Shown: positions 8,794 through 20,621 of the stretch, in pieces | How the letters are laid out: the number at the start of each line of letters is the position of its first letter | How positions within the stretch are numbered: the first letter of the stretch is position 1 | Source: Jeotgalibacillus aurantiacus | GTDB lineage: Bacteria; Bacillota; Bacilli; Bacillales; Jeotgalibacillaceae | DNA length: 64,000 nucleotides | Assembly: GCF_020595125.1 (NCBI RefSeq) | Contig: NZ_JACNMS010000007.1 | Location: 59,104 to 123,103 of the forward strand | Reading direction: 5' to 3' | Made by a program: the position numbers and the translations under genes | Notes under the pieces: model-generated | Databases searched by the model: none | What the model saw: only the letters and a program-made list of their open reading frames with translations | What the model was told of the DNA's origin: nothing

Positions 8794-10191
8794 TTAACCA
8801 ATCGAACCTTCCATCTCAAACTTGATCAAACGGTTCATCTCAACCGCATATTCCATCGGAAGCTCCTTCGTGAACGGCTCAATAAAGCCCATTACGATCA
8901 TTTCAGTTGCTTCTTCTTCAGAAATTCCGCGGCTCATCAGATAGAACAGCTGCTCTTCTGATACCTTCGAAACCTTCGCTTCGTGCTCAAGTGAAATATT
9001 ATCGTTCAGAATTTCATTGTATGGAATGGTGTCAGACGTTGACTCATTATCCATAATCAGCGTGTCACACTCGATGTTAGAACGTGCGCCATGCGCTTTA
9101 CGTCCGAAGTGTACGATTCCACGGTACGTTACTTTACCACCCTGTTTAGAGATGGATTTAGACACGATCGTAGATGAAGTGTTCGGTGCAAGGTGATGCA
9201 TTTTCGCACCTGCATCCTGGTGCTGACCTTTACCGGCTAAAGCGATTGATAATGTCATACCACGAGCGCCTTCACCACGAAGGATGACTGCAGGGTATTT
9301 CATTGTCAGCTTCGAACCGATGTTACCGTCAACCCACTCCATCGTTGCGTTTGCATCACAAACGGCACGCTTCGTTACAAGGTTGAATACATTGTTCGCC
9401 CAGTTCTGGATCGTTGTATAGCGGCAGTAAGCATCCTTTTTAATGATGATTTCAACAACGGCACTGTGCAGTGAATTTGTTGTGTATACAGGTGCTGTAC
9501 AACCTTCAACATAGTGTACGCTTGAGCCTTCGTCTGCAATAATCAGCGTACGCTCAAACTGACCCATGTTTTCAGAGTTAATACGGAAGTATGCCTGCAG
9601 CGGCGTGTCCACTTTAACACCTTTTGGTACGTAAATGAACGATCCGCCTGACCATACTGCCGAGTTCAGCGCTGAGAATTTGTTATCGCTTGAAGGGATA
9701 ACGGTTCCCCAGTGCTCTTTGAAGATATCTTCATTTTCTTTAAGAGCAGAATCTGTGTCTTTAAAGACGATTCCCATCTCTTCAAGATCTTCTTTCATGT
9801 TGTGGTAAACAACCTCAGACTCGTACTGTGCAGATACACCAGCAAGGTACTTCTGCTCAGCTTCCGGAATACCAAGCTTGTCAAACGTACGCTTGATTTC
9901 TTCCGGAACCTCGTCCCAGCTGCGCTCACTTTTCTCAGATGGTTTTACGTAATACGTAATCTCATCAAAGTTAAGGCCGCTTAAATCTCCGCCCCACTGA
10001 GGCATTGGCATGCTGTAGAACTGCTCCAGTGCTTTCAGACGGTACTTCAGCATCCACTCCGGCTCTTCTTTCATACGTGAGATTTCTTCAACGATTTCAC
10101 GAGTAAGTCCGCGTTTTGAACGGAAAATCGACACGTCTTTGTCGTGGAAACCATATTTATAATCGCCCACTTCAGGCATTTTCTTTGCCAT
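8794..10191 (-). CDS. sufB: Fe-S cluster assembly scaffold protein SufB
   Basis: 465 residues, the usual length for Firmicute SufB. SufB forms the SufBC2D scaffold on which Fe-S clusters are built. Family stretches seen include [23 protein letters not shown] and the C-terminal [20 protein letters not shown]. Last gene of sufC-sufD-sufS-sufU-sufB, 33 bp after sufU, with a terminator just downstream. The ATG at 10191 is preceded by AAGGAGGAAT. Confidence 0.97.
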   Translation of the reverse strand: MAKKMPEVGDYKYGFHDKDVSIFRSKRGLTREIVEEISRMKEEPEWMLKYRLKALEQFYSMPMPQWGGDLSGLNFDEITYYVKPSEKSERSWDEVPEEIKRTFDKLGIPEAEQKYLAGVSAQYESEVVYHNMKEDLEEMGIVFKDTDSALKENEDIFKEHWGTVIPSSDNKFSALNSAVWSGGSFIYVPKGVKVDTPLQAYFRINSENMGQFERTLIIADEGSSVHYVEGCTAPVYTTNSLHSAVVEIIIKKDAYCRYTTIQNWANNVFNLVTKRAVCDANATMEWVDGNIGSKLTMKYPAVILRGEGARGMTLSIALAGKGQHQDAGAKMHHLAPNTSSTIVSKSISKQGGKVTYRGIVHFGRKAHGARSNIECDTLIMDNESTSDTIPYNEILNDNISLEHEAKVSKVSEEQLFYLMSRGISEEEATEMIVMGFIEPFTKELPMEYAVEMNRLIKFEMEGSIG

Positions 10192-10224
10192 GGTGATTCC
10201 TCCTTCTGGTTTGGTGGCTCTCAG

Positions 10225-13185
<2,961 letters not shown>

Positions 13186-13202
13186 GTTCATCCTCCTATC
13201 TG

Positions 13203-13985
13203 TTACGCTTCTTGTCCTACTGTTTCGTCTTCGATGCCAAGCTCCTGCTTAATCCAGTCATATCCTTCGTTTTCAAGGCGCTGTGCAAGCTCAGGTCCAC
13301 CTGATTTTACAACACGGCCCTGCATCATAACGTGAACATAATCAGGCTCAATGTAGTTAAGAAGACGCTGATAGTGAGTGATGATCAGGCAGCCGAAATC
13401 TTCGCTGCGCATTTTGTTGATTCCTTTAGAAACAACCTTAAGTGCATCAATATCAAGACCGGAGTCGATTTCATCAAGAATACCGAATTCTGGCTTAATC
13501 ATCATTAGTTGAAGAATTTCGTTACGCTTCTTCTCACCGCCAGAGAAACCTTCATTCAGGTAACGCTGTGCCATATCCTGATCCATTTCAAGGAATTCCA
13601 TGTTTTTATCAAGTTCTTTGATGAACTTCATTAATGAAATTTCCTGTCCTTCTTCACGGCGGGCATTGATCGCAGAGCGAAGGAAGTCAGCATTTGTAAC
13701 ACCAGTGATTTCACTTGGATACTGCATCGCAAGGAAAAGACCCGCAAGAGCGCGCTCGTCAACTTCCATCTCAAGAACGTTTTCGCCGTTTAACAGCACT
13801 TCGCCCTTTGTTACTTCAAACTTCGGGTGACCCATGATTGCAGAAGCAAGTGTTGATTTACCTGTTCCATTTGGTCCCATGATAACATGGATTTTACCGC
13901 TATCTAATTCAAGGTTTACACCTTTTAAAATCTCTTTGCCTTCAATCTCAACATGAAGATCTTTAATAACTAATGTTGAAGCCAT
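13203..13985 (-). CDS. sufC: Fe-S assembly ATPase SufC
   Basis: 260 residues; ABC-type ATPase of the SUF scaffold. Walker A GPNGTGKST at about 37-45, signature FSGGEKKRNEI, Walker B FGILDEIDSGLDID, and the terminal histidine in LIITHYQR. First gene of the operon; ATG at 13985 follows GGAGGT. Confidence 0.97.
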   Translation of the reverse strand: MASTLVIKDLHVEIEGKEILKGVNLELDSGKIHVIMGPNGTGKSTLASAIMGHPKFEVTKGEVLLNGENVLEMEVDERALAGLFLAMQYPSEITGVTNADFLRSAINARREEGQEISLMKFIKELDKNMEFLEMDQDMAQRYLNEGFSGGEKKRNEILQLMMIKPEFGILDEIDSGLDIDALKVVSKGINKMRSEDFGCLIITHYQRLLNYIEPDYVHVMMQGRVVKSGGPELAQRLENEGYDWIKQELGIEDETVGQEA

Positions 13986-14053
13986 TGTCGAATTACCTCC
14001 GTTTTTACACTTATTTGATATGGAAGAACCATTCTCAGTTTATTCTCATTCTA

Positions 14054-14082
14054 ATCTTATAACAAATTAAAACTAGAATCAA
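14054..14082 (-). promoter_or_regulatory. Promoter of the suf operon
   Basis: Minus strand TTGATT (14077-14082), 17 bp, TAAGAT (14054-14059), about 70 bp before sufC. Two direct TGAGAAT repeats lie just downstream; they are not in palindromic Fur arrangement. Confidence 0.55.
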
Positions 14083-14143
14083 ATATGGCAGACCTGCCTA
14101 TTTGACAGGTTTTATCTGACAATTATCCTTCCCTATTAACCAG

Positions 14144-14175
14144 AAAAAAGTCAGTGTAATAAACACTGACTTTTC
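14144..14175 (-). terminator. Terminator after the small ORF, possibly bidirectional
   Basis: Stem AAAAGTCAGTGT (14146-14157) with ACACTGACTTTT (14163-14174), 5-nt loop, T6 on the minus strand. It lies 12 bp past the stop of the small ORF at 14187-14345 and marks its transcription unit off from suf. Confidence 0.75.
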
Positions 14176-14186
14176 AATCTCTCCTA

Positions 14187-14345
14187 TTATATATGATTCG
14201 ACGGCTTTCCTTCAAGGTCTCTGAGAAGCTCCTGACTTTTTTTATAGTCCGCTTCCCTCTTCATCTCCACATCCATCCGAACATCGTGCTTTCTCATATA
14301 CGTTTCGTAGCCTACTCCGTGAGAACTGTGCATCGCCTTTTCCAT
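14187..14345 (-). CDS. Small hydrophilic hypothetical protein
   Basis: 52 residues from ATG at 14345, rich in charged residues (MRKHDVRMDVEMKREADYKK in the middle) with no membrane segment. Not recognised. An intrinsic terminator follows directly, which supports a real gene. The start is unclear: the open frame continues upstream through a GTG (14363) to an ATT codon (14379-14381), and the only good Shine-Dalgarno (AAAAGGA) is 8 nt before that ATT. The product could therefore be about 64 residues with an AUU start, or 52 with ATG and no obvious ribosome binding site. Confidence 0.45.
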   Translation of the reverse strand: MEKAMHSSHGVGYETYMRKHDVRMDVEMKREADYKKSQELLRDLEGKPSNHI

Positions 14346-14523
14346 GTCGGTCGTGTAATCCACTTTAATCGATTGGATAATGAATCATTCCTTTTCAAGT
14401 TTTTGTCCGTGGCTATGTTTCACTCATCTGTTAAAGGTAATACCCCGCGGGAATATTGGTAAACATTTTACAAAAGATTTTTTAATTTTGCAAATATATT
14501 TTTAAGGAACTGGAGGCTGAGGA

Positions 14524-15110
14524 AGAGATTGTTTGACGCGGAAGCAGTTTAGGGTAGGTTCGATCATGCTACTAAGTTCCGCGGCATACAGGTCTTTTCT
14601 CACTGAACTCACATTCGGAGTAGTTAACCTCACGAATTCTTCATCTAACCTCACATTCAGGAAGCTCAAGCTCACGAATTCTTCCTGTATCCTCACAAAA
14701 GTTGATGACAAACTCACATTGGCCCCGGGATTGTTTGACGCGTAAGCAGTCGGGGTTCGGTCATGCTACTAAGTTCCGCGGCATACAGGCCTTTTCTCAC
14801 TGAACTCACATTCAGGCCGATTAACCTCACGAATTCTTCATCTAACCTTACATTCATGAAGCTCAAGCTCACGAACTTCATCTCTAACCTCACAAAAGTT
14901 GATGACAAACTCACATTGGTCCCGGGATTGTTTGACGCGGAAGCAGGTCGGGGGTTCGGTCATGCTACTAAGTCCCGCGGCATACAGGCCTTTTCTCACT
15001 GAACTCACATTCCGACTGGTTAACCTCACGAATTCTTCATCTAACCTTACATTCATGAAGCTCAAGCTCACGAACTTCATCTCTAACCTCACAAACTTTG
15101 TTGCATTTCT
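14524..15110 (-). repeat. Nested tandem repeat: three ~200-bp units each holding 21-bp repeats
   Basis: Three higher-order units begin at about 14531, 14733 and 14930 (GTTTGACGCG), periods 202 and 197 bp. Each contains a spacer with GTTCCGCGGCATACAGG or a close variant and then a run of imperfect 21-bp repeats anchored on CTCAC (GTGAG on the minus strand); five intervals measured in unit 1 are exactly 21 bp. Because 21 is a multiple of 3, all frames stay open for stretches, producing spurious heptad-repeat ORFs. Together with the flanking fold-back repeat this fills most of 14346-15287. Confidence 0.9.
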
Positions 15111-15119
15111 ATACTCAGA

Positions 15120-15238
15120 GGGCTCGACTCACCCGTAGACTCCTGTGGCGGAAAGGGACAGGTGAAACCGACTGTGCGAAGCGCAGGCGGGTTCACCGCC
15201 CGGCCACGGAAAACGTAGGGTGAGTCGAGCCCGGTTTT
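15120..15238 (+). repeat. GC-rich fold-back repeat, short form A (copy 2)
   Basis: Perfect 15-bp outer arms (GGGCTCGACTCACCC at 15120-15134 with its complement at 15218-15232), conserved core with GGGACAGGTGAAACC and GGTTCACCGCCCGGCC, then GGTTTTTA. The core can fold into a nested hairpin. Confidence 0.92.
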
Positions 15239-15245
15239 TAAGAAT

Positions 15246-15277
15246 CAAAAAAACGGACCTCATCAAGAGATCCGTTT
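15246..15277 (-). terminator. Terminator of the met operon
   Basis: Minus strand stem AAACGGATCTC/GAGGTCCGTTT with a 5-nt loop and T7, 10 bp after the metQ stop. Confidence 0.88.
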
Positions 15278-15287
15278 CTAAAACAAA

Positions 15288-16133
15288 TTATTCAGCGTCA
15301 ACCGGTACGACTGATCCTTCCCACTCTTCAAGAATGAAGTCCTGAATTTCCTGTGAAGTCAACACTTCAACAAGCTTCTGGATCGCTTCGTTCTCTTCAT
15401 CACCGCTGTTTACAGCAATGACGTTAACATATGGAGAATCTGAGTCTTCCACTGCGATGGAATCTTCAAGTGGATTCAGACCTGCATCAATTGCATAGTT
15501 AGAGTTGATCAGGACAGCATCACCTTCGTTGTTTTCATAAAGCTGTACAAGAAGTGCTGCTTCATAGTCTGCTTCAAACTGAAGATTTTTTGGATTTTCT
15601 ACGATATCTGAGATTTCAGCTTTCGTTTTGTCCACTTCAGGATCGAGTGTGATCAGCCCTTCTTTTTCAAGCATAGTTAAAATACGGCCATGGTCAGCTA
15701 CTGAGTTACTCATCAGGATTTCTGCACCTTCAGGAAGATCTTCAAGTGATTCGTGCTTTTGAGAATAAACGCCGATTGGTTCGATATGAACTCCACCTGC
15801 ATTAGCAAAATCATAACCTAATTCAGCCATTTGCGACTCAAGGTAAGGGACGTGCTGGAAGTAGTTTGCATCGATTTCACCAGCTTCAAGATCCTGGTTT
15901 GGAAGAATATAATCCTGGTAAGTTTCAATGTTCAATTCAATGCCTTCTTCCTCAAGAATTGGCTGTGCCTTCTCCAGAATTTCAGCGTGTGGTACGTTGG
16001 AAGCTCCAACAGTCAGTTCAACCGGCTCGCCGTCTTCACCTGAACCGATGCCCTCATCTGCATTATCTGAACCGCAAGCGGCTAATACCAAAATGCTTGT
16101 TGCTGCGAATGTTCCTGCTACGAATTTTTTCAT
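15288..16133 (-). CDS. metQ: Methionine ABC transporter substrate-binding lipoprotein MetQ
   Basis: 281 residues. The N-terminus is a lipoprotein signal with lipobox LAAC (C20 lipidated), anchoring the protein outside the membrane. NlpA/MetQ-type binding domain with DANYFQHVPYLE and NSNYAIDAG. It captures methionine for MetN-MetI. ATG at 16133 follows AAAGGAGAG, 26 bp after metI. Confidence 0.95.
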   Translation of the reverse strand: MKKFVAGTFAATSILVLAACGSDNADEGIGSGEDGEPVELTVGASNVPHAEILEKAQPILEEEGIELNIETYQDYILPNQDLEAGEIDANYFQHVPYLESQMAELGYDFANAGGVHIEPIGVYSQKHESLEDLPEGAEILMSNSVADHGRILTMLEKEGLITLDPEVDKTKAEISDIVENPKNLQFEADYEAALLVQLYENNEGDAVLINSNYAIDAGLNPLEDSIAVEDSDSPYVNVIAVNSGDEENEAIQKLVEVLTSQEIQDFILEEWEGSVVPVDAE

Positions 16134-16159
16134 GTGTGTGTCTCTCCTTTAAAATGGTT

Positions 16160-16828
16160 TTATCTTTTATCCAGTCTGCGTGTGAATAAGTCACCAACAA
16201 ACTGAATCACAAATACAATAATTAAAATGATAATTGTTGCGGCAAGCGTTACATCACCTCTGCTCCGCTGGAATCCTTCAAGGAAGGCAAGATTTCCAAG
16301 TCCTCCTGCTCCGATTACACCAGCCATTGCTGTGTATCCGACAAGCGCAATTGAGGTTACAGTAATACCTGATATTAAAGCAGGCAGTGATTCCGGGATT
16401 AGGACTTTAAAAATAATGGTACTGACTTTTGCACCCATAGAGCGGGCTGCTTCAATGACACCTTTATCAATTTCTCGAAGGGCAATCTCCACCATACGGG
16501 CATAAAACGGAGCCGCTCCGATGATTAACGCAGGCAGTGCTGCCTCAGCACCACGAATCGTTCCAAGCATAGCTCTGGTAAATGGAATTAACAAAACAAT
16601 CAGGATAATAAACGGAATGGATCTGAAAATATTAACCAGTGCGTTTGTGATCGCATAAATGACTTTGTTTTCCCACAGGTTTCCTTTTGACGTTAAAAAT
16701 AAAATAATGCCTAAAGCCAATCCAATAATGAAGGTGGCGGCTACTGATAATGTCGTCATGTAAATCGTTTCATATGTGGCTTCCCACATCGATTCCCATT
16801 CGACATTCGGAAAAATCTGCTCAATCAT
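16160..16828 (-). CDS. metI: Methionine ABC transporter permease MetI (MetP)
   Basis: 222 residues with about five membrane helices and the ABC permease coupling motif around EAARSMGAK. The start overlaps the metN end by 8 bp, with GGAGGTGA inside metN as ribosome binding site. Forms the membrane channel for D/L-methionine import. Confidence 0.95.
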   Translation of the reverse strand: MIEQIFPNVEWESMWEATYETIYMTTLSVAATFIIGLALGIILFLTSKGNLWENKVIYAITNALVNIFRSIPFIILIVLLIPFTRAMLGTIRGAEAALPALIIGAAPFYARMVEIALREIDKGVIEAARSMGAKVSTIIFKVLIPESLPALISGITVTSIALVGYTAMAGVIGAGGLGNLAFLEGFQRSRGDVTLAATIIILIIVFVIQFVGDLFTRRLDKR

Positions 16829-17846
16829 GTGTGATCACCTCCACACCGACATTTGATTCTTCGATGAATGCTACAGCTTTCTGAACCTCATCATCATTTC
16901 CGCGAAGATGGATAAAGAGAGAACCGTATGAACCATTTTGCGTTTGAGAGATTTTACCCTGAACGATATTGACATCAAGGTCAAATTTACGGATCAGGGT
17001 TGTAATGAGCGGTTGCTCAGCAGATTCGCCTACAAAAGACAGCTTTACAACGATGCCACCTTTATAATCCTTGAGCAGATGCTCAATTGTTTCCCGCGTT
17101 TCCTCCGGCTCTGTTACCTGCTGGACGAAACGCTTTGTAATTGGCTGTTTTGGCTGCTTGAACACTTCAAGCACATTTCCAAGTTCGACTACTTTTCCGT
17201 TTTCCATCACAGCAACGCGGTGACAGATCTTGCGGATCACATGCATCTCGTGAGTAATTAAGACGATTGTCAGACCAAGACGCTTATTGATGTCAACGAG
17301 AAGCTCGAGGATAGAGTCCGTTGTCTGAGGATCGAGTGCTGAGGTTGCTTCATCACAAAGCAGTACTTCAGGGTCGTTAGCCAGTGCGCGTGCAATACCG
17401 ACGCGCTGCTTTTGTCCGCCTGAAAGCTGTGAAGGATAAGCATCCCCTCTTCCTTCAAGTCCGACCAGCTCAATCAGCTCGTTCACTTTCTTCTCGCGCT
17501 GACTTTTTGGTACGCCGGCAATTTCAAGCGGAAAAGCAATGTTTTCCGCAACCGTTCTTGACCATAGCAGATTAAAGTGCTGAAAGATCATGCTGATTTT
17601 TTGTCGGGCTTTTCGGAGGTCTCCGCCTTTTATAGAGGAAATCACTTTACCGTTAATGTCTACTTTTCCTTCCGATGGCTGCTCCAGGCCGTTTAACATA
17701 CGGATCAGCGTACTTTTTCCGGCACCACTGTAGCCAATGACACCAAAAATTTCGCCTTCCTGGATCTGAAGATTAACGTTATCAACAGCAGTTAACAAAC
17801 CGCTTTTCGTCTTAAAGATTTTTTTAACATCTGAGATGGTAATCAT
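16821..17846 (-). CDS. metN: Methionine ABC transporter ATP-binding protein MetN
   Basis: 341 residues, equal to B. subtilis MetN. Walker A GYSGAGKST near residue 38, signature LSGGQKQRVGIARAL, Walker B VLLCDEATSALD, and a C-terminal ACT-like NIL domain (from about 265) that senses methionine in the family. The second ATG (17846) is chosen: AGGTG sits 5 nt upstream, while the first in-frame ATG six codons earlier has no ribosome binding site. Confidence 0.95.
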   Translation of the reverse strand: MITISDVKKIFKTKSGLLTAVDNVNLQIQEGEIFGVIGYSGAGKSTLIRMLNGLEQPSEGKVDINGKVISSIKGGDLRKARQKISMIFQHFNLLWSRTVAENIAFPLEIAGVPKSQREKKVNELIELVGLEGRGDAYPSQLSGGQKQRVGIARALANDPEVLLCDEATSALDPQTTDSILELLVDINKRLGLTIVLITHEMHVIRKICHRVAVMENGKVVELGNVLEVFKQPKQPITKRFVQQVTEPEETRETIEHLLKDYKGGIVVKLSFVGESAEQPLITTLIRKFDLDVNIVQGKISQTQNGSYGSLFIHLRGNDDEVQKAVAFIEESNVGVEVITHD

Positions 17847-17932
17847 GCCATCACCTACTTTCATAAATTAACTTATTATCCCGTTAAAGGATCAACGTTT
17901 AATAGTGCCTGTCCCCCGGCACCTTCCCGGGA

Positions 17933-17970
17933 TCAAAAAAAACGCCTTCCCGCAGATAAGCAGAAAGGCG
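17933..17970 (-). terminator. Terminator of the SAM riboswitch
   Basis: Minus strand hairpin CGCCTT...AAGGCG with internal pairing and T8. It sits between aptamer and metN. Directly downstream is a short GTGCC...GGCAC inverted repeat (about 17905-17923). Confidence 0.88.
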
Positions 17971-17987
17971 TACGTAATAGACGTCTT

Positions 17988-18094
17988 TCTCTCATCTGCC
18001 AGGTTATCCTGTGTGACTTGGCACCTTTCCAGTCAGCTGACTGTCGGTTGCCGGGTTTCATCGGGCACGTCCCTCCACCACTCTTGATAAGAGT
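17988..18094 (-). promoter_or_regulatory. SAM-I riboswitch (S box)
   Basis: Minus strand shows the S-box blocks in order: CTCTTATCAAGAG, GGTGGAGGGA, GATGAAACCCGGCAACC, AAGGTGCCAA, and CAGATGAGAG closing P1. High S-adenosylmethionine would favour the downstream terminator and shut off methionine import. Confidence 0.95.
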
Positions 18095-18144
18095 TAACTA
18101 TATTTAAATGTCGATTAATGTCGTTTCATTTGAGTACGAGACAA

Positions 18145-18173
18145 ATCGTATCATGCTGATTTTTTAAAGTCAA
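18145..18173 (-). promoter_or_regulatory. Promoter of the S-box/met transcript
   Basis: Minus strand TTGACT (18168-18173), 17 bp, TACGAT (18145-18150), upstream of the aptamer and just after the yusE stop. Confidence 0.6.
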
Positions 18174-18186
18174 CAAAAAAGTTTAA

Positions 18187-18510
18187 TTATTTTGTCTGTA
18201 AGGTTAAGCGTTGAAATGCTTCAAATAAAGTCGGGACCGATTCGAATTTATAAATCTTCTCCTGCAGCCGGCCGTCTTTGAATAGCAATAAACAAGGTAC
18301 GCTTTCAATTTCATATTTCTCTGCCAGCGACTCCACATAATTCAGATCCGCTTTACCGATCACAGGTTCCTTCACTGCAGCAGCTGTCACCTCTAGCATT
18401 TTACCGGCGAGCTTACACGTTCCGCACATCGGCGTATACAAATACATCGCAGTGCTTTCGCCTGTTTGAATATGTGTATTCAGTTGGTCAATGTTCCATT
18501 CCTTTATCAT
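18187..18510 (-). CDS. yusE: Thioredoxin-like protein YusE
   Basis: 107 residues; thioredoxin fold with C29-x-x-C32 in TPMCGTCK and cis-proline region ESVPCLLLF. CGTC is unlike the CGPC of thioredoxin A. Predicted cytoplasmic redox protein; partner unknown. Starts one base after the yusF stop region, so the two are coupled, as in B. subtilis. Confidence 0.9.
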   Translation of the reverse strand: MIKEWNIDQLNTHIQTGESTAMYLYTPMCGTCKLAGKMLEVTAAAVKEPVIGKADLNYVESLAEKYEIESVPCLLLFKDGRLQEKIYKFESVPTLFEAFQRLTLQTK

Positions 18511-18873
18511 TTAAGAATTCATCCTTTTTTCCAAATACTCCGTGTAAATATCAATATCCGCTCCAACCAGAACCGATGCCAGATGCTGTTCCGGTGTAGT
18601 CGCCACTTCTTTGTACATGCGGTCAATGTAAAGATGTCCTGCCTCAGGAAACTCGCGTTTAAACAGCTTTCTAAGCTTCTCACCCGCTTCATCAGCATCA
18701 ACCAGAATATACACTTCTCTATTAAAAAGCTGATCAATCAATTCATCCATCTTTGTCAAACTGATCGTTCCATTCGTGCAAATAATTTCAACAGGCTCCC
18801 TGATAATCGGCTGCACCTTCCTCTTATCAGAAGTCCCCTCAACAATAATGACCTTCCCATACAAATCATCCAT
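18511..18873 (-). CDS. yusF: TOPRIM-domain protein YusF
   Basis: 120 residues forming a single TOPRIM domain: catalytic-type glutamate E12 in VEGTSDK and the metal-binding DxD at 59-61 in LVDADEAG. Stand-alone TOPRIM proteins resemble RNase M5; a nuclease role on nucleic acid is possible but unproven for YusF. Directly followed by yusE. Confidence 0.9.
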   Translation of the reverse strand: MDDLYGKVIIVEGTSDKRKVQPIIREPVEIICTNGTISLTKMDELIDQLFNREVYILVDADEAGEKLRKLFKREFPEAGHLYIDRMYKEVATTPEQHLASVLVGADIDIYTEYLEKRMNS

Positions 18874-18998
18874 ACCCGATCACACCCTATCATCCTTAGT
18901 CACGGCTTGATTCCAGTATATGATACTACCTTTATTTTCGCCTGTATGGGTGGGAAATGCAAATTATTTGAAAGGCGGAGGCGACTCGTCCAGCAGGT

Positions 18999-19250
18999 TT
19001 ATTTGACCACTCTTTGAGGTTATTTGACAACTTATTCGGTTTATTCAACCACTCTTTTGTTTTATTTGACCACTTTCCTTAGTTACTTAACCACTCTCAG
19101 CCGTTATTTAACCACTCTCACGAAAAATCCCGGCGCAGACCGGGGGCTCTTCATGATCTTGGGTAAATGATTTGAAATTCGGAGGCGACTTGGTCACTTT
19201 CCTATTCAGCTTGATCACACTCACACAAAACCTGGTCACTTATAAAATAC
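18999..19250. repeat. 21-bp tandem repeat arrays (TTATTTGACCACT and CTTGGTCAC types)
   Basis: From 18999 to about 19124 six imperfect copies with an exact 21-bp period start TTATTTGACCAC or close variants; from 19189 to 19250 a second short run (CTTGGTCAC, CTTGATCAC, CCTGGTCAC) keeps the same period. The 5' core of 8-12 nt is conserved and the rest drifts. Fills part of the 18874-19449 gap. Confidence 0.85.
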
Positions 19251-19275
19251 CGCTTTAATAAAATCACTACAAAGA

Positions 19276-19397
19276 GTGCCGGGTCATTCCGTAGACTCCC
19301 TGCGGCAGAGGAGCGACAGGTGAGACAGCGTAATGCGGAGCATTAGCTGGCTCACCGCGCGGCCGCGGAAAGCGAAGGAATGACCTGGCACGGTTTA
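19276..19397 (+). repeat. GC-rich fold-back repeat, short form B (copy 3)
   Basis: Arms GTGCCGGGTCATTCC (19276-19290) and GGAATGACCTGGCAC (19377-19391) pair with one G-T. Core has GCGACAGGTGAGACAGCG, an AATGC/GCATT inner hairpin, and GCTGGCTCACCGCGCGGCC. Followed by GGTTTA. Confidence 0.9.
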
Positions 19398-19413
19398 TTC
19401 AAGTACGCATATC

Positions 19414-19444
19414 GAAAAAAACACCGCCGCAGCGGTGTTTTTTT
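19414..19444 (-). terminator. Terminator of gcvH
   Basis: Minus strand AACACCGCTGCGGCGGTGTT-like hairpin flanked by A7/T7, a few bases after the gcvH stop; may work in both directions. Confidence 0.88.
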
Positions 19445-19449
19445 ATGTA

Positions 19450-19833
19450 TTACCCTTCGTTTGTCATGTTGTCGTATGCTTCTGCGTCCATCAGCTCATC
19501 AAGCTCTGACTCGTCGGACATTTCCACTACAACCATCCATGCCTTTTCGTATGGAGATTCATTCACGTATTCAGGGCTGTCGTTAAGGTCTTCGTTGACT
19601 TCAACTACTTTACCGCTGACTGGTGCGTAAAGCTCAGAAACGGTCTTAACTGACTCAACACTTCCGAATGGCTCATCTGCCTTCAGCTCATCGCCTACTT
19701 CAGGAAGCTCAACAAATACGATATCGCCAAGCTCGGACTGTGCGAACTTTGTGATGCCGATTGTTGCTTTTCCGTCTTCAACCTTTACCCACTCATGCTC
19801 TTCAGAATAACGCAATTCTTTTGGTGAACTCAT
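19450..19833 (-). CDS. gcvH: Glycine cleavage system H protein / lipoyl carrier
   Basis: 127 residues; lipoyl domain with the modified lysine K63 in [15 protein letters not shown]. Carries the aminomethyl group in glycine cleavage and, in Bacillus, serves as lipoyl relay to other 2-oxoacid dehydrogenases. ATG follows GGAGG. Same location as in B. subtilis, away from gcvT-gcvPA-gcvPB. Confidence 0.96.
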   Translation of the reverse strand: MSSPKELRYSEEHEWVKVEDGKATIGITKFAQSELGDIVFVELPEVGDELKADEPFGSVESVKTVSELYAPVSGKVVEVNEDLNDSPEYVNESPYEKAWMVVVEMSDESELDELMDAEAYDNMTNEG

Positions 19834-19917
19834 GTTTTTCCCTCCATATGTTAAAAGATCATTTCACTCTTTCATCTTGTCACAATCAGCCCGTGAAAAC
19901 AAGAAAACTTTCTATGT

Positions 19918-20277
19918 TTATGCCTTCCAGTTCTCTTCGAATTCGGGCTCTTTGAAGCCGACTGTTACGTGTTTGCCGTCTGTTGTCAGAGGGCGCTTGA
20001 TCAGCATTCCGTCAGAAGCAAGAAGCTCAAGCTTTTCATCATCGCTCATTGTAGGAAGCTTGTCCTTTAATCCAAGCTCACGGTATTTCATCCCGCTCGT
20101 ATTAAAGAATTTTTTGAGCTCCACGCCGCTTTTTTCATGAAGATCTTTTAACGTCTCTTTCGATGGCGGAGATTCCACTAAATGAATCTCTGAATAATTC
20201 ACTTCATTTTCATCGAGCCATTTTTTTGCTTTACGGCACGTGCCGCATTTCGGATACGTATAAAAAGTAATTGCCAT
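19918..20277 (-). CDS. yusI: Spx/MgsR (ArsC-like) family protein YusI
   Basis: 119 residues, thioredoxin-like ArsC fold with C11-x-x-C14 in YPKCGTCRKAK. Length and context match B. subtilis YusI; a redox-switch regulator or reductase role is possible, and arsenate reduction is not implied. AAGGAGG precedes the ATG, and it lies only 16 bp after the ArsR gene, so probably co-transcribed. Confidence 0.85.
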   Translation of the reverse strand: MAITFYTYPKCGTCRKAKKWLDENEVNYSEIHLVESPPSKETLKDLHEKSGVELKKFFNTSGMKYRELGLKDKLPTMSDDEKLELLASDGMLIKRPLTTDGKHVTVGFKEPEFEENWKA

Positions 20278-20293
20278 AGTAACTCCTCCTTAT

Positions 20294-20596
20294 CTAATAA
20301 CAACGGTCTTCTACCGTAATAATTAAATGCTTCAGCTGCTCCAGTGCACCTTCGAGGGCGAGTGAATAATACCGCTGTGTGCCCTGCTGTTCCATTTTCA
20401 AAATGCCCTGCTCACGAAGGATTTTTAAATGGTGTGAAACAGCGGGACGGGAAAGTGGAAGTCTGTCTGTCAATTGATTGACCGTCATGGAATCTATATC
20501 AGCCAGAATCAACACAATATCCTGACGATACGGATCACTCAGCGCCTGAAATAATGGTATACAGTCGCGAAATGCTTTTACTGCCTGTTCCCCCAT
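20294..20596 (-). CDS. ArsR-family transcriptional regulator
   Basis: 100 residues from ATG 20596 (GGGGTG 6 nt before it); a GTG three codons earlier is an alternative. Winged helix-turn-helix with recognition region LSRPAVSHHLKILREQGIL. No clear metal-binding ELCVCDL-type motif is seen, so the inducer may not be a metal. 25 bp downstream of a short-chain dehydrogenase whose promoter overlaps a perfect long palindrome, suggesting autoregulation. Confidence 0.87.
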   Translation of the reverse strand: MGEQAVKAFRDCIPLFQALSDPYRQDIVLILADIDSMTVNQLTDRLPLSRPAVSHHLKILREQGILKMEQQGTQRYYSLALEGALEQLKHLIITVEDRCY

Positions 20597-20621
20597 TGCT
20601 GTCACCCCGTTCCTGCCAATA

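Noticed and set aside
13990..14053. Fur box at the suf promoter (two TGAGAAT repeats)
   Set aside because: The repeats are direct, not inverted, so they do not make a 7-1-7 Fur site.
14502..15138. Overlapping ORFs of 66-84 codons on both strands with heptad repeats
   Set aside because: They arise because the 21-bp repeat preserves reading frame; no ribosome binding sites, and both strands are equally open.
18999..19124. Possible CRISPR array
   Set aside because: The period is only 21 bp, spacers would be about 10 nt and are themselves similar, and no cas gene is present.
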